64,000 bases of DNA from Amphirosellinia nigrospora (taxonomy: Eukaryota; Ascomycota; Sordariomycetes; Xylariales; Xylariaceae): the NCBI GenBank assembly GCA_004123355.1, contig SCHM01000001.1, positions 11,790,193 through 11,854,192 of the forward strand, written 5' to 3'. The notes below the pieces were generated by a model. That model made no database searches and was not told the origin of the DNA. It saw nothing but the letters and a program-made list of their open reading frames with translations. Below, in pieces: positions 46,281-57,830 of this stretch. The translations under genes were made by a program, and so were the position numbers. Every line of letters begins with the position of its first letter. Position 1 is the stretch's first letter.

Positions 46281-47266
46281 ATGGCGGGCGAAGCAGAGCT
46301 ATGGAAACGCCTTCCACAGGATCACGTAGCGCGCTCAACACGGGTGCCCTGGTACCATGTAACATTCGAGCACAAACTCAAGCCAGCATTCCGCAAAGTG
46401 CTTGAAGAATGGAGTCATGTGCCGCCAGAGGAAGTTATTCCTCATATTCATCAAGCAGTAAGTAGGACTGTCTGGCAAGTAACATAATACCAGAAACCGA
46501 CTAACTTGCCCACAGCGTGAGGCAGCCTGGAAAGTTTTCCCGTGGCCATGTATCGGCGAGTTCTGGTTCATTGAACAAGGCCTTCTTCGTCACCCGGACT
46601 ATCCTCAGATCCTACAACACATGACCACTACGACCCCAGCGCCAAGGTTCCTTGACCTAGGAACATGTCTTGGCCAGGATGTCAGGACGCTTCTTCATGA
46701 CGGCGTCTCGCCGTCTACAGTATACGGCGCGGATGTGCTTCCTGATTTCAGGAACGCAGGCTATGTTCTATTTCAGGACAGTGACCGCTTCAATCCATCC
46801 AATTCATCACTGGCGACATCTTTTCCGACGTTGATGAGCTCGCAAAGACAAGGGGCACTTGGGATATTGTCCATGTCTCAATGTTCCTGCACATCTTCTC
46901 CTTGCACGATCAGCAAGTCGTGAGCAGAAATATAATGAAGCTATTGAAACCTGGCCTGGGATCCATGATTGTTGGGACTCAGACAGGTTCACTTGATGCA
47001 GGCGAGTTGAAACTGCAGCCTCCACTATGCGAGCCCGGGAGCATAAAACAATATATCGCCAGAACAGGGAGAGTATGAAAACGCTGTTCGAAGATGCCGC
47101 CAGGGACCTTGAGATTAAGGTCAGGGTATGGACAGAGTATGACGAGGATGAGGAGAGAGAGAGATCCAAAGGGAGAGTGGAAAAGGGGGATGAGTGGGAG
47201 AGACAAGAACGTTTTTTCGCAGGAAGTAAAGAGAGAAGGATATTTTTCAGAGTAGAGATAACCTGA
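46281..47266 (+). CDS. SAM-dependent methyltransferase of the meroterpenoid-cluster type, two frameshifts
   Basis: Two exons, 46281-46457 and 46516-47266, with a 58-bp intron (GTAAGT donor, GACTAAC branch site, CACAG acceptor). Missing bases near 46803 and near 47037 (GGG run) restore a protein of 309 residues. In order: WYHVTFEHKLKPAFRKVLE, then WPCIGEFWFIEQGL, SAM motif I LDLGTCLGQDVRTLL, VYGADVLPDF, GDIFSDVDEL, DIVHVSMFLHIFSLHDQ, MKLLKPGLGSMIVGTQTG. This arrangement is typical of methyltransferases found in fungal meroterpenoid and other secondary-metabolite clusters, several of which methylate carboxyl groups. It is the nearest gene upstream of the citrate-synthase-family gene and could methylate the product of that pathway. 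Cytosolic; no membrane segment. The substrate assignment is only a positional guess. Confidence 0.78.
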
Positions 47267-47644
47267 AACAATTGTCTAAGCCCTTCCGCATATGTAGATC
47301 TGGAGAAATTGCCATATAAGACGGGAGTGTTTAAACGGTCTATCGCACTTCTCTAGATGATCCTCGATCAGTAATACAGCACCTTTTCCTCACTCGTAGC
47401 AAGAGAGTAATATTGGTGCATTAAATAAAGGGGTGATAAGCTAAAGCTTTGAGTAGTAATAGTATCAATCGTGTCTAGGTGTATCGAACACTCGAGCTAT
47501 GCCATCAACTCTGCGTCCCACTAGAAGGTCGCTCTCAAAAGAACTTGTCCTTCAGAAAGAAATAAATTGACCGGTGAATTCAGACAGAGTAAACCTCCAA
47601 GCTAATCAGAGTCCAAGAGAAGATGAGTTCAGAGAGGGCGGGCG
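47267..47644. other. Convergent intergenic region
   Basis: About 380 bp between the 3' ends of two genes. No gene or strong terminator-like structure is seen. Confidence 0.45.
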
Positions 47645-48043
47645 TTAGGTTGTTGTGAAAATGCCAAGCTCAAGCTTCGTGTTGATGTGGAAGCACTCCA
47701 GAAGCACGCACCAAAGTACAGCGCTCAGCATCGTCCATTGGGGTGAAATTGGTCTGTTGTCACGATAGGCAATCATGGTGCCTCGGCAAACGACAGCACC
47801 ATTGACCAGAAGAGCTGGAAGTCGAGTAGGTGGGTATATACAGCCGAGACCAACACCAACTCGTAACAATGCGACGGCATATCCGGCCTGTTTTGGTGTC
47901 AGGCAACCTTTCGCAACATCTGAAAGCCAACGACTTTTATCGGCATAGTAAGTGACCCAAGCTGCCGGGAAATGGTATGCCAAGTAGTGGGAGCGAAGAA
48001 AGTATGCACAGAGAACCAAAGAGAAGAAGATGCGTTGGACCAT
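47645..48043 (-). CDS. Small multi-spanning membrane protein
   Basis: Intact single-exon frame of 132 residues from an ATG at 48043. About four hydrophobic segments can be seen: IFFSLVLCAYFL at the N-terminus, AGYAVALLRVGVGLGCI, LPALLVNGAVVCRGTMIAY, and MLSAVLWCVLLECF. A short loop with PPTR lies between helices two and three. The spacing is loosely like DoxX-type proteins but no signature was confirmed. No frameshift is needed. Its 5' flank is only about 130 bp from the RIP-mutated repeat block, so it is the last intact gene before that block. Function unknown; it may be part of the neighbouring biosynthetic group. Confidence 0.6.
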   Translation of the reverse strand: MVQRIFFSLVLCAYFLRSHYLAYHFPAAWVTYYADKSRWLSDVAKGCLTPKQAGYAVALLRVGVGLGCIYPPTRLPALLVNGAVVCRGTMIAYRDNRPISPQWTMLSAVLWCVLLECFHINTKLELGIFTTT

Positions 48044-48170
48044 AACGATAAATCCATCGCAGATTGAAGTTCAACACGACATAAGAGGGGACTACGGAGT
48101 AGAAGAGGGGACAATGAGAAAAGCGGAATGTTGGAGTACAAGTCTTAATACGCCTAAGCAATATATAGTG

Positions 48171-51100
48171 GTTCTACAGGCCTATAGGGCCCACCACACA
48201 ACCTTACTATCTATATCACATTTTCGGTGCACTTAAGCTATATATATAATACGTTATTTTTACGCGTTTATTTATTATATAAATAAAAAAAAATATTAGC
48301 TTTAAACTAAGCAACTACAATATATAAATACGTAATAAAAAATTATTTAAAAATACTTTTAGTATAAAATATAAAAACGAAAACCCCGGCGAAAAACTTT
48401 GCACCTAACCCGTTTTTACTAATCCTAAGTACTAAAAACATATTAAAAAACCTATTAGTTTAGCTACTAATAAATAACGATTAATAATAAATAAAAAATT
48501 CGATTATAATCCTAAGTACTATACTTTTAAAACACGCGTTAGCTTATTAAACCGCTAAAAAAACAAGCTAAAGTTAATATAACAAAAATAATACTTTTAT
48601 CGGAAAAAAATATATAAAAGTATAAATTAGCAATATATTTACGTTATTTCGAAAATAATAAAGCTAAAAAAAAGCTATAATAAAAAATAACTATAAAACG
48701 AACGCTTAAACGGACTAATAAACGCTAATAAAACTAAATTTTAAGTTTTAAAAAATCCGTAAATATTTTTTATTATAATAAAAATAGTAAAAAAATTCTT
48801 TAGCATTAAACTAAAATATATTTTAATAATATAAAAATAAACTAAACCTAATAAACTTAATTAAATTATAAAAAATAATTATATATTAATAATAATTTTA
48901 TAACTATACGCGAACTAAATAACTAACTAAATATTAATAATTACTTTAATAATAAAGCTAAAATTATATAATTTAAATATTAGCTTATAAATATATTATT
49001 TTATAATATATATAATAATTTATAAAATTTATTTAAATAATATTTATACGTAATATATATAAAATAAGTTTACCCGCTAAATTTTTAAGCTAGCTATAGT
49101 ATATAATATTTAAGCAGTTTTTTAATTTATAATAAGCTATATATAACTTTTTAATATTATTTTTATAATATTAAACTATAAATAAAAAAAACTAGTTATA
49201 AAAATTAACTTTTTTTATGCTTTTAATTTAAAAAAAGCAAAAAATTCTATTAAAGCTATTTATTTAATATAAAAAACAAAAAATAAATAAAAACAAAATT
49301 TTATTATTAAAATAAATCGAATTATATCCGTAATATAAACTTAAAGCGTTATTACTATAAATATATATATAAAATATAATTCTAAAAAATAAAAACTTAG
49401 CATATTAAACGTAAAAATAAAAAATAAAAACTAATAAAAAAAACGGGCAATATTTATAAAATACCTAAAGTATAACTATTAGCTTAAAAAAAAAGCTAGC
49501 TAGATATTTTTTTAATATTATAGCAAAAAACGGCCCTATTTCCGAAGCCAGAATAAAATACCCGTTTTTTTTTTTAAGTTTTTAACAAAAAAACTTTTTT
49601 TAAAATAATCTTATTTTTTTTTAATAGCAAATAAATAAAAAAAAATATTATATAGCTATTTATTTAGTTTAAAAAAATATTAGCAAATATTTTTTAGTTT
49701 AATATATATATTAATTATAACTTAAAACTATAGCTTAAAACTTTTTTAAACTTAAAATTTATTAATATAAACTATATAATAATTAAAACTTAAATTAAAC
49801 AAAATCTTTTTTTATTATAACTATAATTAGGCTAAAAAAAAAGCTTTTAAGCTTTTTATTAAATTTAGTCCTAAAATTAAACAATAATTAATAAAAAATA
49901 TATATTTATTATATTTAATAAATAAATTAATTAATAACTAAATATAGTTTAAATTTAAAACGTTAAAATATATAATAATTTAAAATTTATTTAATATAAT
50001 TATAAAGCAAAACAAAGCTTATATTTAATTAAAAAAAACCTAAAAAATATATTTTAAATCGTTTTAATAATAATATTATAATAATAACTATTTAGTTTTA
50101 TATAAAAAAAAATCCGCTACTATAAAAACTATTTATTATTCGGCTTATATATAATACTATATATATTTAACTTTTTTATAAAAAATTTCTATTAGCTTTT
50201 ATAAACCGTACTATAATTAGTATAAATAGTTTATTATTTAAATAATTTTATATTTATTATTTCGCTAAAAAAAATTTTTTAAGCGAAAAATATATATTTT
50301 AAATATAACTATTTAACGGACGTTTTAAACATAATTTAAAACTTAAAAAAAAATAGCAAAAATATATACTTTAAGCTTTTAAAAATTAAAATCGATATAA
50401 ATAATAATAATAAAACTATTTAAAGCTAAACTTTAAAAAATAATCCGTTTAGCAAAAAAATATTAAAAAGCTATTTATTTTTTACTATAATATTAAACGT
50501 ATAATAAATTATTTAAACTTTTATTTAATAATAATTTTATTTAATAAAACGTTTTTAATAAACTTTTAAAGCTTATTAGCTTGTTTTAACCTTTTTTTAT
50601 TCCGCTTATTATTATAAAATATAATAATAAATTTATAATAATAATATAATTTATTAAACAAATTTAATAAAAAATTCTTATTAGTTAATTTAAACAAACT
50701 ATTATTTTATTTATTTTATAAACGTATTAAATATAAAGCTTAAAAACTTTTAATACGAAGCTTTTTTATCCAAAAGAAATTAAATTAAAAATCTTTTAGT
50801 TCTAAAAAACCAAACGTATAACTAACGTTAAAAAAACGAAAAACCGTTAATATATATTAATATAACTAAAATTATAACAATTTAAATTATATTTTACTAT
50901 TAATAAAACGTTTAAACATTAAATATTATTATTATTTATATAAATAATATAATAACTAAAAATAAACTTATTAATATATTAATATAGAATTTACTATTGC
51001 TAAAAACGTTACGTAAAATTTTAATTTTAGTAGCTAATAAAAATATCCGTTTTTAAATCTACCGCATAATTTCGTTAAAAAATAGCTTTATAAATATTTT

Positions 51101-54100
51101 ATTATAGTTTAATACTAAAATAATTATTAACTTATATTTATACTAATAAAACTTTTTATAAAATATCTACTAAATAGTTTTTAATAATAAATAATTAAAA
51201 TAATAAATAATTTAAATTATATCTGGCTATTTTAAACAAATATTATAAAATAAACTTGCCGAACATATAAATTAACTATTAAAAAATATAAAAATTAATA
51301 TTAAATTTATAAAATTAACCTATAGCTAGCAAAAAAAATAATACTAGCTCGATATATTTTTAATAAAATATTTAAAAAAATATAAAAAAAAATCTAAAAA
51401 TTAACCTTTCTATTATATATATTTATATTATAATTAGTTTATATAAATCTAATGCTTAAAATAATAGTTTTTAAAAGTTTATATATCCGCCGCTTTATTT
51501 AAAAAGCTATATACTTATTCCTATATTTAGCTTAAAGCTTAAAAAAATAACTAATATTAGCTTTTTATTAAACCGTTTATTATTTTTTAAAGCTATAAAA
51601 AAAAATAATTTTAAAATATAATAATAATAAACATAGCGTTTTTAATAATATAATATAAGTTTTTACGCTTTAGAAAAATAACTTATATAAATCGCAAAAC
51701 TACTAATATATATAAATTTTAAACTATAAAGCTTATAAAATCTTATATATAGCTATTAAAAACAAACAATTATTTTAAGCTTTTTTTACGCGCAAATAAA
51801 ATAAATAAAACTTACGCTAAAATAAATATTATACTAAGCATAACTAATAGCTATTTATATTTAATATAAAATATAAACAAGCTATTAAATTAAAATAAAA
51901 ACTACTAATATATAATAAACAATATATTTTATTCCGCTTTTAATTAAAAATATTTTTAAAAGTTAAAATAATAGTTATATTATAAAATTAGCTCGCGAAC
52001 TTTAAAATATTTAAAATATATATTTAAGCTATAACTTCTAGAAAAACGTAGTATAATATATTTATAATACTAATATAAATAAAAAAAAAATAAAACTATT
52101 AAACAAATAATTATCCAATATAATAAAACGTTATTATAAATTTTTATCGATAAGCTTACTATAGCTATAAAATAATTCGTAATAAAAGCAATAAAATAAA
52201 TAATATAATAAAATCTAAAAAACCTAAAAATTATTACGTAAAAAAACAAAATTATTAATTCGGTAAATCGAAATCGATTTACAAAAACTATAAAAAAGCA
52301 GCTAAATTAAAAAAACTTAAAAGCTTAAACGTAAAAAAAAATATTTTTATTAGTTTAACGAATTAAAATTAATTTATAAAAACTAAAAAACTTATAGCCG
52401 AAAAAAATAATAATTAACCTATAAATTAAAAATACGTTTTATAAATTATATATAAAAATCTTTTAATTTATAAATAACTTAAAAAAAAAATAAACTATAT
52501 AAATAAATATATTTAATAACTTAAAAACAAACTATATATAACTTATAAAACTAGCTAAAACTTTATAATTTTTTTAATTATAGTTTTATTTTTAAAATTA
52601 TTTAATTTATTATTTTTATTTTTACTATATATAATATTATTTTTAATTTTTAAATTTCCTACGCTTTTACTTAAATTAGCATTATTTAAAATAATAATTA
52701 TAGTTTTATAAATTATAGCTATATTATTTATTTCGTAAAATCGGTTTTTTATAGCTTAATAAAAACGTTCTACGTTTTAATAATTAATTTATATATATTA
52801 TATAAATAAAAATAATCGTAAAATAATTATAAACTTATTAATAGTACGTTTAAACTTTTATTTAGTTTTTAAATTACGTTTAAAGCGCGTAATAAAATAA
52901 ATAATAATAAAATTTTTATAAGTTTTTTTATATTATTATATTTAAGTTTAAGCTTTTAATAAAACGTTAATAAAACGTTAATAAAACAAATTTAATATAT
53001 TAATAAAATATAGTTAATTTATAAAACCTAGAAAATTTATAAAAATATAGCTATTACTTTTATTATTTTTATAGGATTTATAATATTATATATATTTTTC
53101 GGAAATAAAAAAAGTAAATTTAGCGTAGAATTTATTTATATTTTAAGTTTAACGAATCGTTAATAAACTATATAAAAAACATAAAACTAGTATATTTATT
53201 TAAATTATATAATTAAAATAATAGTAATATATAATATTTTTTATTATAATTTAACGATTTTTAGTTTATAAATTATTAACGAATTAAAAACGCTATATTT
53301 ACAAATTATTAATAAATTATAAACAATTTATAAATAATTTATAAAAATAAAAAAATATATATTATTAGCTATAAGTTTATTAAATAATTAAAATCTTTTT
53401 TTAAAAAAAAAAAATAGCAAAAATAAAAATAAAACAAAAGCAGTTTAAACTATATTTTTATAACAAACTATAATAAAAGCTTTAACAATATATTAATAAC
53501 TCGCTTATAATTTATAATAAATTTATAAAACTTATAAAAATTATAACTTATTAAATAAGCGTTAATAATAAACGTTTAATACATAAAAGCAATATATAGC
53601 TAAAACAAAAAAAGCTTAGTTTTATAAGTTATTAATATTTTAAAAATAATTTGTTATTTAGGTTATACTTTAAAAAGGGAAAAAATATATAAAGATTAAT
53701 AAAACGAAAAATAGTAAAAATAACAAAAAAAATATTTATATTTAAAATATTACTAGCAAAAAGCTTTACTACTTTTATACACCGCTTTCTTACGCCTACC
53801 TATTACTTTTCTTTTATATTATTAAAAAAACTACAAATAATAAATAAGCGTAAGTATAAATAAATATAAGCTAATATTCAAAGCTTTTATAAAGCGTATA
53901 CGGGGTATATATAATTTATTAAAGCTATAACTACTAATCGAAAACTAGTTTATATTATTTACGCTTTTTTAATATTAGTATTTTTTTACTAAAATAAATG
54001 CTTTAAAATATACTATAAATAAATAGTTTTATAAGCTTATAAGGCCTATTATATAACCCTATTATTTATATTATATTTTCGGTGCACTTAAGCTATATAT

Positions 54101-54361
54101 ATAATACGTTATTTTTTTATTTACTACTTTTATTTTTTTTAAATAATTAAATAGTTAGTTAGTTAGCTGTTTTATTTGTTTTTATTTTTTAGTTAGTATA
54201 AGCAAGTATAAGCTAGTGTTTGAAGCTTTTACGAAACGTATACGGGGCGTATACGACTCATTAAAGCCACGACTGCTAATCGAAAACTAGCTTGTACTGC
54301 TTACGCTCCCCTAATACTAGTACTTTCCCTACTAAAACAAGTGCTTTAAAATGTGCTATAG
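48171..54361. mobile_element. RIP-mutated composite repeat (nested insertion in tandem 329-bp units)
   Basis: The left end (48171-48261) matches the first 80-90 bp of the element at 3292-3620. Then about 5.6 kb of extremely AT-rich sequence follows with no coding frame and almost no CA/TG steps. At about 53850-54018 the 3' part of the 329-bp element appears, and a complete but mutated copy lies at 54026-54361. Simplest reading: two tandem units, the first interrupted by a roughly 5.6-kb transposon now destroyed by RIP. An LTR-like arrangement (unit, internal region, unit) is an alternative. The 5.6-kb interior cannot be classed by eye. Confidence 0.7.
54026..54361. mobile_element. Full RIP-mutated copy of the 329-bp element
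   Basis: Aligns end to end with 3292-3620. The visible differences are nearly all C to T or G to A (for example CTACAGGCC to TTATAAGCT), with a few small length changes. The best-conserved blocks are CGGTGCACTTAAGCTA and CTAGTACTTTCCCTAC. Confidence 0.75.
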
Positions 54362-54699
54362 ATACGTATATAAGTGGCTGGAGACGGGTGGCTTAAAGCT
54401 GGGGTCTAGGCGAAAAGACAGGTACCTAACTTCGGGACTGAGACTATTGCGGCCCTCCCTATTGGCCAACGCGCGAACAAGCATTAATGATTCCTCAGAG
54501 CCAGAGATTGTATTCGAGGTCCCGATTGATCCCGATTCACTCAGCGAAATATCTTTATGAACTGTAACGGAATTCCCAGATAGAGCCAGGTTTGCGCTAT
54601 AACACCGTGCTTATTCGTCGAGTACTTGAGAAGGCAAAGCTTACAGCCCAGGCCTGATTTTCGTGTCTTGTGGCGTTGCGGGAGCGTATCTGCTAAATT
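54362..54699. other. Edge of the RIP block, no gene
   Basis: Composition returns to normal within a few tens of bases of 54361. A 69-residue frame at 54351-54560 begins inside the repeat and is not convincing. Confidence 0.45.
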
Positions 54700-55088
54700 T
54701 GGGTACTAGGACTTATAAAATTCGTGCTCTGTCAGAATTGGCTCGAAGCGGAGCGCGTTCCGTCCCCCGAACCTCTTCCGAAGCCACTTCTGATAATTTT
54801 CTAGCCCTTGAGCATGCTTCCACGCCTTGGGGATCAGGCAATTCAGTTCTTCCGGCACTTCGTCCAGAACTTTTCCGCGGGGTTCCTCGGCAGACCTAAT
54901 GCTTGGTCTGGGAGGGGTCTGCTTTTGAAGTTCTCGTGCGTGTAGACGAGGGCGTCGTTGTAATCTATGAGTACCACTCTGAAGAAAGCGGGCGCCGCGG
55001 TCCTCTTGGTCTTAAGCTTCGGCACTATCATGACATTTCTTTGGCTATGTTGAGCGGCTTCATCTAGACTGGTGTAGATAGGCCGCAA
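54700..55088 (-). pseudogene. C-terminal fragment of a fungal kinase-like protein
   Basis: The minus strand encodes VVLIDYNDALVYTHENF, then ALGLPRNPAEKFWT, and after one missing base near 54870 WKHAQGLENYQKWLRKRFG. The DYND stretch corresponds in position to the DFG-containing end of the catalytic core, and the rest to the C-terminal tail, of fungal protein-kinase-like or aminoglycoside-phosphotransferase-like proteins. The N-terminal lobe and catalytic loop are not found upstream, so this is a remnant. It lies directly beside the RIP-mutated block, where gene loss is common. Family assignment is tentative. Confidence 0.45.
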
Positions 55089-55516
55089 GTGGTTCGCAGG
55101 AGGGGTGGTTAGCTTAGTAGTTTCGGTCTAGTTAACATCCCCTTCCTTTGTTGGTTCGCAATGTTGTTCAGCTAGAACTGCATTCCAAGCTCGACAATTC
55201 TATATTCTTGCTACTCTTGTTATTCAGAATCTATAACACTTAATCTATGATAAATCACTATCAAAACTCAAAGCTTCTCCATTTGGGTTCTTCGATGATA
55301 TATCATTGTTAAAGACTATCATGGGATCTAAGAATCTAGCTATAGCTATAACTATGCTTAACTAATCAGGCTATCTCATGCGTAAGCGCCCAAGGGGTAT
55401 TGTTTATGCTAGAACACCAAGCACTTCGGATTGCATGACTACTTATAGAAGTTCTCAATAATCTACCACGGCATCCAGACCAAGTGAATGTGTCCGCCCT
55501 GTGGCGCAAACGTGGT
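55089..55516. other. Intergenic, no gene supported
   Basis: About 430 bp. The missing N-terminal part of the kinase-like fragment was looked for here and not found. Confidence 0.4.
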
Positions 55517-57152
55517 ATGGGGGACTCCAGTTTCGGATGCCACAACCTCCAGTCTTGGAGGCTTCCATACCAACACTTCAACATTTATATGCAAAAGTAC
55601 CTAGTCGTACGGAACATTCTAGGTCACGCAACGGGAACGGAAACAGTCGTCGTGAATTCTTACAATTATCAAGGTGTTCCTGAGTGTGCTATCATGAAAG
55701 AAGCTAGCATCGCCGGATTGACCCATTTGGCCAATAAGAGGTGTCTTGAGGAAGGCATCTTCGATGATATGGCGGATATCGTAAAGGAGCTGGCGCCTAC
55801 AATGAAAGCTGTGGCCCCAAAGGTCCTGAGCGTCATTGCTGAGCCACTCCTCCGTATTGCCATTGACAGGCTTGACAAAGTGCAAGAGAATGGTGGCACA
55901 GAAGCAGGTTTCGACCGCCAGCCATTCGCGGGCGGTGCGAAAATGAAACCGACACCAAAGGCTTTGGACCACAGCTGTATCAGAACCAGCAACACTTTGT
56001 CGACAGACTCACCCAGAGGGTTCAGGAGGTAGAAGACAAAAAAGACGGGGCTTTCTCGAGCTTCCTCGGAACCGAATCTACAATTGGAGACGTTGTAAGC
56101 AAAGGTTTAAGAAACTCAGTCCCACTCTCGGGCTCTGCTACGCATTCAGGACTGCAAAGGCTCACAACAGGGACCGAGACGGATATGACCGGCAAATTTC
56201 CGTTTGATGGTCTCGCAGAGCGCTCACTCGTCGGTGAAGCAGCTTTGCGAGCTCTTACTTCACTGGACACTGCACGACAGGACAAATTAGCAGAGGAGGG
56301 CCTCTTTGATGCCATGGTAGACGCTATCGCGAAGTATGGCCCTGTTGTCTTGAAGACCGCGCCAGCCATCATAGATGGCCTTCAACCGCTCGTGGACGGT
56401 CTAAGGACCGAGAACCTGCCGCAGTTCCCGCCTCCCGGTTCCACCGAGTTTTATCTCCCAGAAGGTGCTAATGAAAATACGTGGCCGAGGATGACGCTTC
56501 AGGAAGCACGCGAGACGTCGATATCCCGAAATTTTGAGGCTGACGTGAAACTATTGTTCAACGACACAGAGGCTTTAGTCGCGATTCAGACTCCCGGGAG
56601 GGCGCAGCGACTCGCTGCGAACACGGTCGGCTTCCTAGGAACCTGGTATAGTTCAAACCTTGGGGGGCTGCCCCTTCCCTCCGCTTGGGAGCATGTGTTT
56701 GATTCGACTGAACTCAACGCGGTACTTGGCGGACCTCTACCTACCGAGGGCTGGGCGACCTGGGTTTTCCGTTGCGTGCATGCCAACAATGGCGTTCAGG
56801 TGGTAAACAGAGGCGTCAATGACTGGATAGTGAGACTGTCACATCCGAGGGCCGCGTGGTTGACATACCTGGCTGGAAATACCTCTCTGTTCTTTCCGAG
56901 ATGTTGGATTCTTTTACAGAGAGGACATATCCGAGTGAGGTGTATTCCTTTCCGGACCCTGCACAGCGGTGGTGGCCGAAGGTTTTCAAGTGGCCAGGTT
57001 TTAGTTATTGCAAAGCTCTGGCGAGTGTCAGGGGACACACGTACACCTCCGACATGCACCATATATACCTAATTAAGTGCCTAGTAATTCGGTACAGCAG
57101 TCAAATCACTCACTTACCAAAGATCTCCCTTTGTTTTCCATACACTGATTAA
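55517..57152 (+). CDS. Unrecognised protein with an internal duplication, two frameshifts
   Basis: The frame from an ATG at 55517 (or 55589) reads on through one missing base near 55938 (AAAA run) and one near 56848 to a stop at 57150-57152, about 545 residues. Two helical segments resemble each other: one contains EASIAGLTHLANKRCLEEG and DMADIVKELAPTMKAVAPK, the other EAALRALTSLDTARQDKLAE and AMVDAIAKYGPVVLKTAPA. Between them is a polar linker with FVDRLTQRVQEVEDK. The C-terminal third is beta-rich: FLGTWYSSNLGGLPLPSAWE, then VVNRGVNDWIVRLSHP, VVDIPGWKYLSVLSE and SEVYSFPDP. There is no signal peptide. I do not recognise the family. Start and end are uncertain; introns at the 5' end cannot be excluded. 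Confidence 0.5.
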
Positions 57153-57830
57153 TATAACATATTCCTATATATAACGAATTTATGTTTTCTATCTACATGT
57201 TACTTCTAAAGAAGAAATAAAGATATTTAGAAAAAGTGTTTAAAAATACCGGAAGCCTCAGCTTGCGGCTGTTGATCAGAAAATAATGCAGCATATGTGT
57301 CGCGCTCTTGTTTTAAGGATATTGTTGTTGTTGTTGTTGTTGTTGCTAGTCTAGCTTTCTAGACCCTGTTTATGCATCATGAGATGCCTGTTCTCGCGCC
57401 ACTCGGGTCAACCGTTTCCTGGCTTTTAATGGTGGAGGAGTCTGACATCCAAATTCAAATTAATCTAGATCTTTAGCCTTATTATGGACATAAACGTTAA
57501 CCAAGGCATTCTTCTACTTCAATATAGCTCGAGTTGTATCGCATCTAGAAATGTTTTAATGCTATAATTCGAACACACGGTGGAATCGGGAAATTACCTA
57601 AAGACTCCACAGCACTACCTTTTCAGTGGGCAGTTTCAAGTGGCTGGGGCGGCTCGGTCGGGCGTAGGGCTGAGGCTTCAGCTGCCTGTACTGTACGTGC
57701 TGCAGATTGATGGGTTGTCATTGATCTTCATGGACTCCCGCTTTCATGCTACTATCGCCTTGCCAACATGCCACACGTCGGGTTCGACAATCGAGTTTTC
57801 CTAATTTAGTTATACTGCGGGGTCAACGTG
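57153..57830. other. Intergenic with (TTG)8 microsatellite
   Basis: About 680 bp upstream of the Zn2Cys6 regulator. The only structure seen is the microsatellite at 57322-57345. Confidence 0.5.
57322..57345. repeat. (TTG)8 microsatellite
   Basis: Eight perfect TTG triplets. They lie about 490 bp upstream of the Zn2Cys6 gene start and outside any supported coding region. Confidence 0.85.
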
